Assembly (NCBI RefSeq): GCF_048077055.1
Contig: NZ_CP182236.1
Location: forward strand, 6,820,001 to 6,884,000
Source: Egbenema bharatensis
Lineage (GTDB): Bacteria; Cyanobacteriota; Cyanobacteriia; Elainellales; Elainellaceae
Direction: 5' to 3'
Length of the DNA stretch: 64,000 nt
Part shown: in pieces, positions 52,774 through 60,976 of the stretch
Numbering within the stretch: position 1 is the stretch's first letter
Layout: every line of letters begins with the position of its first letter
The notes under the pieces: model-generated
Told to the model about the DNA's origin: nothing
Databases searched by the model: none
Seen by the model: only the letters and a program-made list of their open reading frames with translations
Made by a program: the position numbers and the translations under genes

Positions 52774-53736
52774 CTAAGCAGGCGGGCTAACGGGTTCTCG
52801 TTTTGGGGCATAGTTCACTACTGGAGGCGGAGCGGGCGGAACCGACTTCCAGCCCTGAAATAATTTGCCTTCATTGGAGCGACTGTATTCTGCCACTGCC
52901 GGATTATAGGCAGGCGTGGGCATTTGTGCCGCAGCATCCGCTAACCACTGGTTGTAATCGCTGACCGATTGCACCACCACATCGGACTGGTTTGATGCAA
53001 AGTAGGTGCCGCTGTAGAGGGAATCCCGCAGGCGATAGGTGCCTTCCCGAATCGGGGTGAACTCCAGATCAATTACGTGATTGGGCACAACATCTTGCTT
53101 AATGCGAAAGGCGGGAACATAGAATCCATGCAGCACATCCTCGGAATGGAGCGTCAGGTGAACTCGGCGATCGACCGGCACATGCAATTCCGTACTGGTG
53201 ACATCCTGCTCCGGATAGTGAAAGACCCAGGACCACTGGCGAGCCGTCACATCAATTTCCTCGATCGGCTCCGTTTCCAGGGCAGATTCAATTTCCCGTT
53301 GAGGTGAATCGTCGAAAGGGGCGGCATAGGCAGATTCCATCATTTGCGGCATCTGCAAATGCACCAATTCCATTGGACCCCGAATATTCATTTTTTCGTA
53401 GGTGCGATAGCTGGCCGTAGCAAGTCCCAATACCAGCACGATCGGAATTGCCGTCCAGACAATCTCCAGGGTCAGACTGCCTTCGATCGGCGGGCCATCG
53501 CTCATGTCGTATTTACTCGCCCGATGGAAAATCAGCGAGTAAAAGAATGGCCCAATCACGCCCAGGTAAATTAACGTGCCCAGCCCCGTAAACAGACTGA
53601 ACAAATCATCCACCAGCTTCGACTCGGCGGCCGCTTCCGGCGGAAACCAGGAATAGGACTGCTTTGCCATCCAAAAGCTGACTAGTATGGCGAAGACAGC
53701 GTAGACAGCGATCGTGATAATTGCGCGGAGTTTCAT
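52774..53736 (-). CDS. ctaC: Heme-copper oxidase subunit II without CuA ligands (ARTO type)
   Basis: The 320-residue protein has an N-terminal helix pair (AIITIAVYAVFAILVSFWMA; LFTGLGTLIYLGVIGPFFYSLIF) and a periplasmic or lumenal cupredoxin domain (VTARQWSWVFHYPEQDV, HLTLHSEDVLHGFYVPAFRIKQDVVPN). Where CuA subunits have CxExCGxxHxxM, this one reads RDSLYSGTYFASNQSDVVV: both Cys and the later His are missing. That is known for the cyanobacterial alternative respiratory terminal oxidase, thought to take electrons from quinol rather than cytochrome c. First subunit gene of the leftward operon, downstream of two DUF2231 genes. Confidence 0.88.
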   Translation of the reverse strand: MKLRAIITIAVYAVFAILVSFWMAKQSYSWFPPEAAAESKLVDDLFSLFTGLGTLIYLGVIGPFFYSLIFHRASKYDMSDGPPIEGSLTLEIVWTAIPIVLVLGLATASYRTYEKMNIRGPMELVHLQMPQMMESAYAAPFDDSPQREIESALETEPIEEIDVTARQWSWVFHYPEQDVTSTELHVPVDRRVHLTLHSEDVLHGFYVPAFRIKQDVVPNHVIDLEFTPIREGTYRLRDSLYSGTYFASNQSDVVVQSVSDYNQWLADAAAQMPTPAYNPAVAEYSRSNEGKLFQGWKSVPPAPPPVVNYAPKREPVSPPA

Positions 53737-53792
53737 AATCGAAAAATTAAAGTCAGAGATTGATCGTCTGATTTATGATTTGAATTCATCAT

Positions 53793-54392
53793 TTAAAGCT
53801 GATTGGGATTTTCCCCCAGGCGCAACAGTTGGTCGGCAGTGACATGAACCCCAAACTCTCCGCCCAAATGGGCCCCCAGCGTTCCCTGGAGAAACATCAG
53901 CAAGAAAATCAGCAGTCCCACGCCTAAATAGCTCCACTGCACCTGCCTCGCCATATCCTTGCGCCAGCGAAAGCGTTGAAACCCTCGCCAGACGGTCATT
54001 AATACGATCAGAGCCAGCAAGAAGACACCCCCAACGCCATGCCAGAGCATGGTTTCTAAAGCTTCTAGCCCCCAGGCACTACGTACCCCGGCGACGGGAA
54101 CCGCCAGCATAATCTCATAGAATCCAGAGGCAACCGTGAAAAAGGTGATAATGGCAGCGGCGACCAGGTTGTACCAGCCGACATCAAACAGTCCAGAGCG
54201 AGTGACTGGAATGGCCAGATAGCGAAAAACCGCCTTTTCAACCGGAAACAAGACCCCCACAATATCAAAGGCGATCGCTGCGATAAACAGTCCCAGCGTT
54301 AAATGCACTAAGTTGGGATGGATCGGAACGATGTAGGGTAATCCATTGAACCCAATCTGATTGCCCATTTGCTCCAGCAAGTCTGGATTCAT
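53793..54392 (-). CDS. DUF2231 membrane protein (second of pair)
   Basis: The 199-residue protein starts at ATG 54392 (MNPDLLEQMGNQIGFNGLPYIVPIHPNLVHLTLGLFIAAIAFDIVGVLF) and overlaps the preceding gene stop by four bases. Four hydrophobic helices and the PIHPNLVHLTLG motif mark DUF2231. The C-terminal half contains MLWHGVGGVFLLALIVLM and GTLGAHLGGEFGVHV, with His residues that could bind heme. Genes of this type often precede cyanobacterial alternative oxidase genes, so a redox partner or assembly role is plausible. The longer upstream frame overlaps the neighbour and is not used. Confidence 0.78.
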   Translation of the reverse strand: MNPDLLEQMGNQIGFNGLPYIVPIHPNLVHLTLGLFIAAIAFDIVGVLFPVEKAVFRYLAIPVTRSGLFDVGWYNLVAAAIITFFTVASGFYEIMLAVPVAGVRSAWGLEALETMLWHGVGGVFLLALIVLMTVWRGFQRFRWRKDMARQVQWSYLGVGLLIFLLMFLQGTLGAHLGGEFGVHVTADQLLRLGENPNQL

Positions 54393-54889
54393 AGCACTCC
54401 CCCTTCTCTCGTTGCCTCCACGACCGGAACGCTGTGCAGCCCGTAAACCCAAACTAACAGGTCTCCCAGATAGGTCTGAAACAAGACCAATCCCACTAAC
54501 ATCACACTGGCCACCAGATAGGGAATGGGCAACTGGGGACGACTTTGCGATCGAATCACGTAACGCCAGCCCGTAACAGCCGCGACCAGCCCTGACAGAG
54601 ACCATCCGAGCAGCGTATGGATGTTCAGTATTGCGTTCGAGTTACCATAAGGTTCGGCCAGACCGGCTTCAACCTGCCCAAAAATGACTGCAATAAAAAT
54701 CGATACTGTTGCAAAGGCGAGGTTCCACCAACTGACCTCATATAATCGTGAGTTTTTGGTGAAGTAGGCAATGAAGTCGCACAGAACGGCGAACAACACC
54801 ATTGCAATTACAAAATGCACCACGATCGGATGAATCGTGTCGGGATAGGGAAGATTATGCTCGTTGAGCGGTGGAAGGTACTTAAACAC
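54389..54889 (-). CDS. DUF2231 membrane protein (first of pair)
   Basis: The 166-residue membrane protein begins MFKYLPPLNEHNLPYPDTIHPIVVHFVIAMVLFAVLCDFIAYFT, the DUF2231 signature with HPxxVHF, and has four helices including LNIHTLLGWSLSGLVAAVTGWRYV. First gene of the five-gene leftward operon (two DUF2231 genes, ctaC, ctaD, ctaE). Conserved His in helices 1 and 3 may be heme or quinone-related, but no activity is known to me. Confidence 0.8.
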   Translation of the reverse strand: MFKYLPPLNEHNLPYPDTIHPIVVHFVIAMVLFAVLCDFIAYFTKNSRLYEVSWWNLAFATVSIFIAVIFGQVEAGLAEPYGNSNAILNIHTLLGWSLSGLVAAVTGWRYVIRSQSRPQLPIPYLVASVMLVGLVLFQTYLGDLLVWVYGLHSVPVVEATREGGVL

Positions 54890-55735
54890 AAGTTCTCAAA
54901 TTACAATATGCGCTAGCCAGAATTGAAGAATCGAGTCTAAGAAACAGCTAAGTATTTAATAATTCCTTAATCACTGAACCCAGTGGGAGTCTTTATTTCC
55001 GACACATTATTTTTAACACATCATGCCAAATCTCACAGCTTATAGCCGTGCTGAGGGCAGAAGCAAGGCTGGCCGAACGATGGCAGCATAATACAGATGA
55101 ACTAAGCAACGGGTGGGAAAGTCAGTGAAGTTCTCGGTCATCCTCGTTATGGCGAGTGGACAATCGAATGTTCGGACTGGTTCAGTCAGGGAGCGTTACT
55201 CAAGATTGAGCGATCAAGCGAGCAATAATTTCTTACTCGTATTTTAATGACGGTTTGGTGCTTATCCAAACACTCAACAAATTCTTCAGGATCCACAGCC
55301 CAATAAAATTTCCAGTGCAATTTTCAGCTTGGACGACGATCGAGATTGAACTGACGATCGCCCATCATTCACCATTAGAAGCATTTCCTCACCGTTTAGG
55401 AATAGACTCTCATTAAAAAAACAAGACTGATGAACTGATCTCATTCCTTGCGCAAGATGTATTTTTGCCGCTACAGCTGACCTGGATTGAGAATAAAGTT
55501 TGCGTTGCTAATAGGTCTATTCATTTCGATCAGGCTCAAGTTGGCTTGAACACCAAATTGAGTGTCATATGAAGCAAAAGGGGTAAGAAGAATACAATTC
55601 TTTGATGAAGCCAGAATCTTCAAATCCGCTAATGGGGATACATCAGGACTCCACCCCAGCAAGATTAGATCCGTCCGGTCTAGAAGATAGGTTTAAACCA
55701 TCAGGTTTTGATGTATTCACCAAGGAGAAAGTTGA
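54890..55735. other. Intergenic region, no clear gene
   Basis: About 850 bp between the oxidase operon and the PRC-barrel gene. A start-less frame at 55106-55228 reads GGKVSEVLGHPRYGEWTIECSDWFSQGALLKIERSSEQ, protein-like enough to be a gene remnant, but I do not recognise it. Frames at 55471-55662 (minus) and 55602-55859 (plus) are not convincing. Promoters for both flanking units should lie here. Confidence 0.4.
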
Positions 55736-56695
55736 ATGCCACTTCATAAGATTAGAGATTTCGCTCCTGACTATCGAGATTATTTCGGTGATCACGATAT
55801 TATCGGGTACAGCTTGTACTCTGGAGATGACAAAGTTGGCTCCGTCGATGATCTGCTAGTAGACGATGCGGGCAAATTCCGTTATCTAGTAGTCAATACG
55901 GGTGCCTGGATTTTCGGTAAGAAAGTACTGTTGCCCATCGGTCGGACTCGCATGAGCTATTCCGACAAGCGGGTGTATGTTGACGGCTTGACTCGCAATC
56001 AGGTTGAAAACTTGCCAGAATACGATGGACAACGATCCCTGGATGATTTTGACCAGGAAGAACGGGTTAGAGGCGTTTACCGCAATATGGGTTCCTCTAG
56101 CGTAGAAAACAGCACGGCGGTTGAATCGGGAGCACCTGTTGATCCAACTCGTCGCGGAACGGCTGCCACCCAAAATCGGGGCTACGATCGCAACACCTAT
56201 AACTACGATCGGGATCCTGCCCTGTACAACATGAACGAGCAGAATCACCAGAACCTCAGACTCTACGAAGAGCGGCTGATTGCCAATCGTGTCCGTCGCA
56301 AGACTGGAGAGGTTGCAGTTGGTAAGCACGTAGAAACGGAGCAAGCGAACGTATCGGTGCCCGTAGAGAAAGAGCGTGTTGTGATTGAACGGGGTACGCC
56401 CACGGATGCTGGAAGAGCTGTTAACCCAGGCGCAGAAGCGTTTAAGGACGGTGAAGCAGTACGGATGGATGTGTACGAAGAGACTCCTGACATTCGTAAG
56501 GAAGCTTACGTTCGGGAAGAAGTCCGTGTCCGCAAGGAAGTCGATCGGGATACGGTTGAAGCGAATGAAACTATTCGTAAAGAACGACTGGACATCGACA
56601 AGGAAGGTCGGGTCATTGATGGCCCCGCGGATCCTTCCGTTGATCGCTCCCGTGATGCTCGCTCCCGCGATGCTCGTCCCCGCGATCGACGGTAA
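55736..56695 (+). CDS. PRC-barrel and DUF2382 domain protein
   Basis: The 319-residue protein has an N-terminal PRC-barrel (IIGYSLYSGDDKVGSVDDLLVDDAGKFRYLVVNTGAWIFGKKVLLPIG, about 20-75). A linker follows, then DUF2382 (about 175-290: NLRLYEERLIANRVRRKTGEVAVGKHVETEQANVSVPVEKERVVIERG, and a second half IRKEAYVREEVRVRKEVDRDTVEANETIRKERLDID). The tail is an Arg/Asp repeat (SRDARSRDARPRDRR). Such proteins are stress-linked in bacteria but not characterised. AAGGAG precedes the ATG. A terminator follows at 56778. Confidence 0.88.
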   Translation: MPLHKIRDFAPDYRDYFGDHDIIGYSLYSGDDKVGSVDDLLVDDAGKFRYLVVNTGAWIFGKKVLLPIGRTRMSYSDKRVYVDGLTRNQVENLPEYDGQRSLDDFDQEERVRGVYRNMGSSSVENSTAVESGAPVDPTRRGTAATQNRGYDRNTYNYDRDPALYNMNEQNHQNLRLYEERLIANRVRRKTGEVAVGKHVETEQANVSVPVEKERVVIERGTPTDAGRAVNPGAEAFKDGEAVRMDVYEETPDIRKEAYVREEVRVRKEVDRDTVEANETIRKERLDIDKEGRVIDGPADPSVDRSRDARSRDARPRDRR

Positions 56696-56777
56696 TGATC
56701 GGTAATTGATCTGTGATGATCTTGCTCAATCGTTTTCCCAATGCCTATCTGAAGACTCACTAGAGTTTTTGGAGTCC

Positions 56778-56798
56778 AAAACCCCTGACGGGGTTTTT
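56778..56798 (+). terminator. Terminator after the PRC/DUF2382 gene
   Basis: AAAACCCC and GGGGTTTT enclose TGAC, followed by a short T run; it has A residues before the stem as well, so it could work in both directions. It lies 83 bp after the stop. Confidence 0.8.
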
Positions 56799-57040
56799 GG
56801 ATAGGTTCTTAGAACTTCATCAGGACTCTGTTGGAATCTATTTGGAATCTATTAAGGAAAAGACAGGCAAGATTTCATAAGTCGCCGCCTTCTTAACCGA
56901 GGCGCAGTGGGGGACGGTAGCCGTTCCCCATTATTCTTTCCACCTGGATGCGGTCAATGCCGAGGAGGCGGAAATAACAATAAATTGCATTCCATTAAAC
57001 GCCCCATCCATTAAAATCAGAACTGCTTTAAGAACTCAAA
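56799..57040. other. Intergenic region between the two DUF2382 genes
   Basis: No gene. It contains a short direct repeat (TGGAATCTATT twice, about 56829-56850) and a GC hairpin-like stretch GGGGACGGTAGCCGTTCCCC at 56909-56928 followed by ATTATTCTTTCC. Confidence 0.4.
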
Positions 57041-57586
57041 ATGAACACTAATCGAGACGATCGCTTTATTACCCCTGATCCGGTTCATCCATCTGATCTG
57101 CCCAGAAATCCGAACGAGGAACAGAACCTCCGCTTACTGGAGGAGCGAGTGCTGGTTAATCGGTATCGACGCAAAGTTGGCGAAGTCATCGTCCGGAAAG
57201 TAGTAGAAACGCAGATGATAGAAGTTCCGGTGCGGCTGGAAAAGCTCGTAGTTGAGCAGATCAGTCCAGAGCGGAAGCAGCTTGCCTGCGTTAACCTGAA
57301 TCCGGAACTTCTCGCCAATATTGCCATTCCTCAGGATGAACTTGACTCTCAGCAACCTGCAATCAATGAAACCTTTATTGATGCCAGAACCGCCGATCGA
57401 ATTCTAGAGGAAATTGCAGAGAATCCGGTTTATCGAACTGCCAAAGTCAAAATTGTTTTTGAGGACGCTGCCCTGCAATCTACCTATGAGCAATGGCTGA
57501 AGCACCGCCTATCGGAAGAAGCCCAAACCCCAGCAGCTCCAATCCAGTCACCGACCTCCCACCCCGCCAACGAAGTGAGGTACTAG
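57041..57586 (+). CDS. DUF2382 domain protein
   Basis: The 181-residue protein shares its core with the previous gene: NLRLLEERVLVNRYRRKVGEVIVRKVVETQMIEVPVRLEKLVVEQI. It has only one DUF2382 half and ends in a different region (TADRILEEIAENPVYRTAKVKIVFEDAALQSTYEQWLKHRL). The N-terminal PRC-barrel is absent. It is likely a shortened paralogue, convergent with the carboxypeptidase gene. ATG at 57041. Confidence 0.78.
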   Translation: MNTNRDDRFITPDPVHPSDLPRNPNEEQNLRLLEERVLVNRYRRKVGEVIVRKVVETQMIEVPVRLEKLVVEQISPERKQLACVNLNPELLANIAIPQDELDSQQPAINETFIDARTADRILEEIAENPVYRTAKVKIVFEDAALQSTYEQWLKHRLSEEAQTPAAPIQSPTSHPANEVRY

Positions 57587-57590
57587 CCCT

Positions 57591-58925
57591 TTAGAGTAAA
57601 CTCCGGTTTCGCTCTGAGGTACCCAACTGGAAGGAATTCTGTAGGGGTTGATTCGGTGCGATAGAAGGCGGAAGGGTAGTGGGATTACCCCAGGCTGCCT
57701 GAAGTTGCTGGAGTAAAAGATCCTGTTGGGCGTGGGGAATCTGTAAATCCCCGACTCCCAGGTTAATAATCGTGAACCAGATCAGTCCCTGATCCTGAGT
57801 GGGAATGACTCCAGCCAGGGAACTGACCCGATTCAGGGTTCCTGTTTTTAGCACTGCCCCAGCCGGAATTTGGCGACCGAGTAGTGTTCCGCCATCGTTG
57901 CCAATAATTGGATACAGGTCAGCGATCGATAACTGACGCGGCTGAAGGTATTGCTGAGTGGCAATCAGCATCGCAGTTACTGCGCGCGGGGAAATTTGAT
58001 TCCCTTCTCCTAAACCTGACCCATTCTGAAGTCGAATTTCTTCCACCGGAACATTCGCCAGTTCAGCTGCCTTTTGGGCCATTGCTCCAGCTCCCCCCAA
58101 GTTATCGGCCAGCATATCAGCAATCACGTTATTGCTATAGATGTTCATTCGCTTCAGGATATTGAACAACGGAAGAGACTGATGCAGGACGATCGGCTTG
58201 ACGGATCCCACCTCAGGGGCATTGGCCAGCCGGACGGTACCAGTGATCGCCACTGAAGGACGAGGTGTGTCGGGCGGCAACGTTTGATACTGAGTTTCCA
58301 CTTCATTTGACCATTGACTTTGATCCAACCCCTGCTTCAGAAACGCTCCCGATTGAAGCGGATCCGTTTCAAAGTTCATGGCAAAGTTACCCATGATGAC
58401 CAAATCGCCGCTCACCTGACGAATTCCCATCTGGTTCAGCGTATTGCCCAATCCGATCGCCTCTTCCCAGACAAAAAACGGGTCATTACTACCCTGAATG
58501 ATCAGGTTCCCTTGCAGCACCCCATCCTGAATCTGTCCATCTGTTGCCACGATCGTCTCAAATTGGTAATCGGTTCCCCAGGTCGCCAGGGCTACCAGGG
58601 TAGTAGGAATTTTGGTTAAGGAGGCGGCGGGTAAGGGAGCCGTTCCCAAATGTTCTGCCAATACCTGATTACTGGCGATCCAAATCCCCTGTTCCGCCTG
58701 GGCGTAACCCTGGCTGGCCATCGCGGCAATGTGCTGCTGCATCAGAGCGGCGGCGATCGGATCGGGTGGGCTAATGGCGGCAATCTCCGAGTCTGGACTA
58801 TCCAACAAAGACAGCACGAGGGATTCGTGGACAACGGTATTCCAGTTGGCTGCTTGAACCTCAGTTTGAGGAGGAATACCCAGCAGTAGGGAGAGGAATC
58901 CGCTCAGTAGTTCTAGCACAGGCAC
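57591..58925 (-). CDS. dacB: D-alanyl-D-alanine carboxypeptidase (PBP4/S13 family)
   Basis: The 444-residue periplasmic enzyme trims or opens peptidoglycan cross-links. The S13 motifs are visible: PLPAASLTKIPTT (SxxK with the nucleophile Ser), MNIYSNNVIADML (SxN) and GAVLKTGTLNRVSS (KTG). An N-terminal hydrophobic stretch (VLELLSGFLSLLLGI) acts as a signal peptide. Length fits the class C PBP4 group. It is transcribed leftward, convergent with the DUF2382 gene, with 4 bp between stops. Confidence 0.9.
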   Translation of the reverse strand: MPVLELLSGFLSLLLGIPPQTEVQAANWNTVVHESLVLSLLDSPDSEIAAISPPDPIAAALMQQHIAAMASQGYAQAEQGIWIASNQVLAEHLGTAPLPAASLTKIPTTLVALATWGTDYQFETIVATDGQIQDGVLQGNLIIQGSNDPFFVWEEAIGLGNTLNQMGIRQVSGDLVIMGNFAMNFETDPLQSGAFLKQGLDQSQWSNEVETQYQTLPPDTPRPSVAITGTVRLANAPEVGSVKPIVLHQSLPLFNILKRMNIYSNNVIADMLADNLGGAGAMAQKAAELANVPVEEIRLQNGSGLGEGNQISPRAVTAMLIATQQYLQPRQLSIADLYPIIGNDGGTLLGRQIPAGAVLKTGTLNRVSSLAGVIPTQDQGLIWFTIINLGVGDLQIPHAQQDLLLQQLQAAWGNPTTLPPSIAPNQPLQNSFQLGTSERNRSLL

Positions 58926-59139
58926 GTCCCTTTAGATGGTTAAGAGCAATGATTGAGCAATGGTTCAGTGGTTCAGTGGTTCAACTAAACGGGGCAAAAC
59001 CGATCCAGATCAACGATCGCAATGGATCGGTTTCATCTAGATATCGTACACAGGATCACCAAAATGGGTTGGGGAGGTAAAGGTTTGTGTCAAGATTGAG
59101 TTGAGAGTTAGATATGGCATTGGACAGTCAACTCAAATT

Positions 59140-59808
59140 ATGGCAAAAGCAGATCAAAATCAGGTGTTACGGGTAATGCCGATCGCCGTCGGTATTCTGG
59201 CAGGGACGCTACTGATGGTGAATCGTTTGCTCACCCCAGCGTTAACTGATTCCCAGGCGCGATCGGATGCTTTGGGCATAGTTTTGAGTGCGCTGTTAAT
59301 TTTAACTGGCTTACTGTGGCAGCGAGTTCAACCCAAATCCCCCGATGCTGTACAGCTTGTCGGTGAAGAAGGGTTTGATCTGGAGAAGACTTTACCGGAT
59401 CCGGTCAAAACTGAGCTGGCCTGGGCTTCCCATCTGCTGCTGACCAATACAGCCACCCGATCGATCGTCGTCTGGTATGGTGGGCAGGTTTTAATGCGTC
59501 GAGGCATTTTGGGCAAAGCTGAAACCGTGACTCCAGGGGCGATCGTCCAGCGGGCTTTGCAGCTCCAACGTCCGGTTTATTTAGTGAACCTGCCCCTTTA
59601 CCCCGGCAAGATTGAATTTGACTACTTACCGGAAAACACTCAGGGAGTGATTTGTCAGCCGATCGGCAGTCAGGGAGCCATGATTCTGGGAGCCAACGCA
59701 CCTCGCAGCTACACCAAACAGGATGAAACCTGGGTTGCTGGGATTGCCGATAAGCTTGCCAGTACGCTGACTCAATTGATGGAACCCGTTCCCGAATCGC
59801 TACCCTAA
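59140..59808 (+). CDS. Cofactor assembly of complex C subunit B (CCB2/CCB4-like)
   Basis: The 222-residue protein starts at ATG 59140 (MAKADQNQVLRVMPIAVGILAGTLLMVNRLL). It has two N-terminal helices and a soluble domain (LAWASHLLLTNTATRSIVVWYGGQVLMRRGIL, ...RPVYLVNLPLYPGKIEFDYLPENTQGVICQPIGSQGAMILGA). This is the cyanobacterial relative of plastid CCB2/CCB4, proteins that attach heme ci to cytochrome b6. DUF2930-like pattern. Stands alone. Confidence 0.82.
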   Translation: MAKADQNQVLRVMPIAVGILAGTLLMVNRLLTPALTDSQARSDALGIVLSALLILTGLLWQRVQPKSPDAVQLVGEEGFDLEKTLPDPVKTELAWASHLLLTNTATRSIVVWYGGQVLMRRGILGKAETVTPGAIVQRALQLQRPVYLVNLPLYPGKIEFDYLPENTQGVICQPIGSQGAMILGANAPRSYTKQDETWVAGIADKLASTLTQLMEPVPESLP

Positions 59809-59886
59809 GGTAGAGCAACAGGGGCAGCCAACCCCTGAGAATAAAGATATTGAATGATTGAGTCTATTAAATAATCTAAATAATCT

Positions 59887-60399
59887 ATGGTTGGACTTTA
59901 CTGGTTTTTAGTGGCTCTTATGGGGGTCGGTGCGATCGGAGCATTTGTTCCCGGTATTCCTGGGGCCATCTTGATCGTCATAGGGGTCGTAGTTTGGGGA
60001 ATTGCCACCGGGTTTGCTGGACTGGGATTTCCCCTGACCGTAGCAATTCTGGTTTTTCTCGCTGGGATTGGCATTGACTTCCTGGCAACCTATTGGGGAG
60101 CCAGACGCGCTGGAGCCAGCAAATGGGGGCAGATTGGAGCCATTGTGGGCTTACTGCTGGGGGTCTTTGGGCTTTTACCCGCCTTACCTTTTGGTGGGCC
60201 GATCGTCGGTCTGATCATTGGGCCATTGCTGGGGGCCATTATTGGCGAGTTGCTATATCAGCGAGATCTGCGCCGTGCCTTGAAAGCAGGGGTGGGCATC
60301 GTCGTTGGCTCTGTCATGGGCAAAGTCGTGGAAGGGAGTCTGGCAGTTGCTGCACTGATTGTTTTTCTACTCTACACCTGGCCCCAGGTGATGGGCTAA
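59887..60399 (+). CDS. DUF456 family membrane protein
   Basis: The 170-residue Gly-rich membrane protein (LVALMGVGAIGAFVPGIPGAILIVIGVVVWGIATGF, GIGIDFLATYWGARRAGASKWGQIGAIVGLLLGVFGLLPALPFGGPIVGLIIGPLLGAIIGEL) has about five helices with GxxxG-type motifs. It matches DUF456, a widespread family with no known function. Convergent with the KGK gene; a gap of about 55 bp separates them. Confidence 0.85.
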   Translation: MVGLYWFLVALMGVGAIGAFVPGIPGAILIVIGVVVWGIATGFAGLGFPLTVAILVFLAGIGIDFLATYWGARRAGASKWGQIGAIVGLLLGVFGLLPALPFGGPIVGLIIGPLLGAIIGELLYQRDLRRALKAGVGIVVGSVMGKVVEGSLAVAALIVFLLYTWPQVMG

Positions 60400-60455
60400 C
60401 TTGCTTGTGCCTGCGTCAACCCTGCCCAATCTTCCCTAGCTATCAGTCCGCTTAA

Positions 60456-60911
60456 TCAATACTCCTGATCAATCTCTGGATAAATGGGTGGTTCACTGCT
60501 CCACTGATTCGGATCGGAACGATACACATCTTCTCGGTTGCGCCGCCGCAAGGGCCGTTCCTCCCGGTAGCCCCCGCTGGAGTAAACATCATCCTGGGGA
60601 TAGGCTTCCTCCCTGGGTGCGCGACTTTCCCGCAGTAATTTAGGGGGTGGATCGGGACAAAACTCTAAACGGACGCGGATTCTGCCGCGTTGCCAGCCCT
60701 GATTGCTAAAGCGCAGAACCTCACATCTTGCGCCGCGATCGTTGAACCAGCCTTCCTGCTCTTCGGTTCATTGGTCTTCCTGTTCGCTGACCAACTGCGC
60801 CAGGGCATCTAAAAACTCAATCACTTTGAAGGTCGGGTTGGCCATCAGCACCCGGCCACCCCGCACAAATACCACTTCATCGTCATTGAGCATCCCGAAG
60901 TCATTATCCAT
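60456..60911 (-). pseudogene. KGK domain family protein with an in-frame TGA
   Basis: The 151-codon frame starts at ATG 60911 (MDNDFGMLNDDEVVFVRGGRVLMANPTFKVIEFLDALAQLVSEQEDQ). It meets TGA at 60768-60770 and then continues in the same frame (TEEQEGWFNDRGARCEVLRFSNQGWQRGRIRVRLEFCPDPPP...) to a normal stop at 60456. The TGA stands where TGG (Trp) is plausible, in the context TGAACC. The pattern NPTFKVxEF...GWQRGRIRVRLEFCPD is that of KGK-family proteins, known mainly from cyanobacteria and of unknown role. Confidence 0.65.
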
Positions 60912-60976
60912 CTTGACTGTCCTAACTATTGTTTACTGTGCCAACCTGGGACGATCGGATTCTCCCTGAAAAACCA

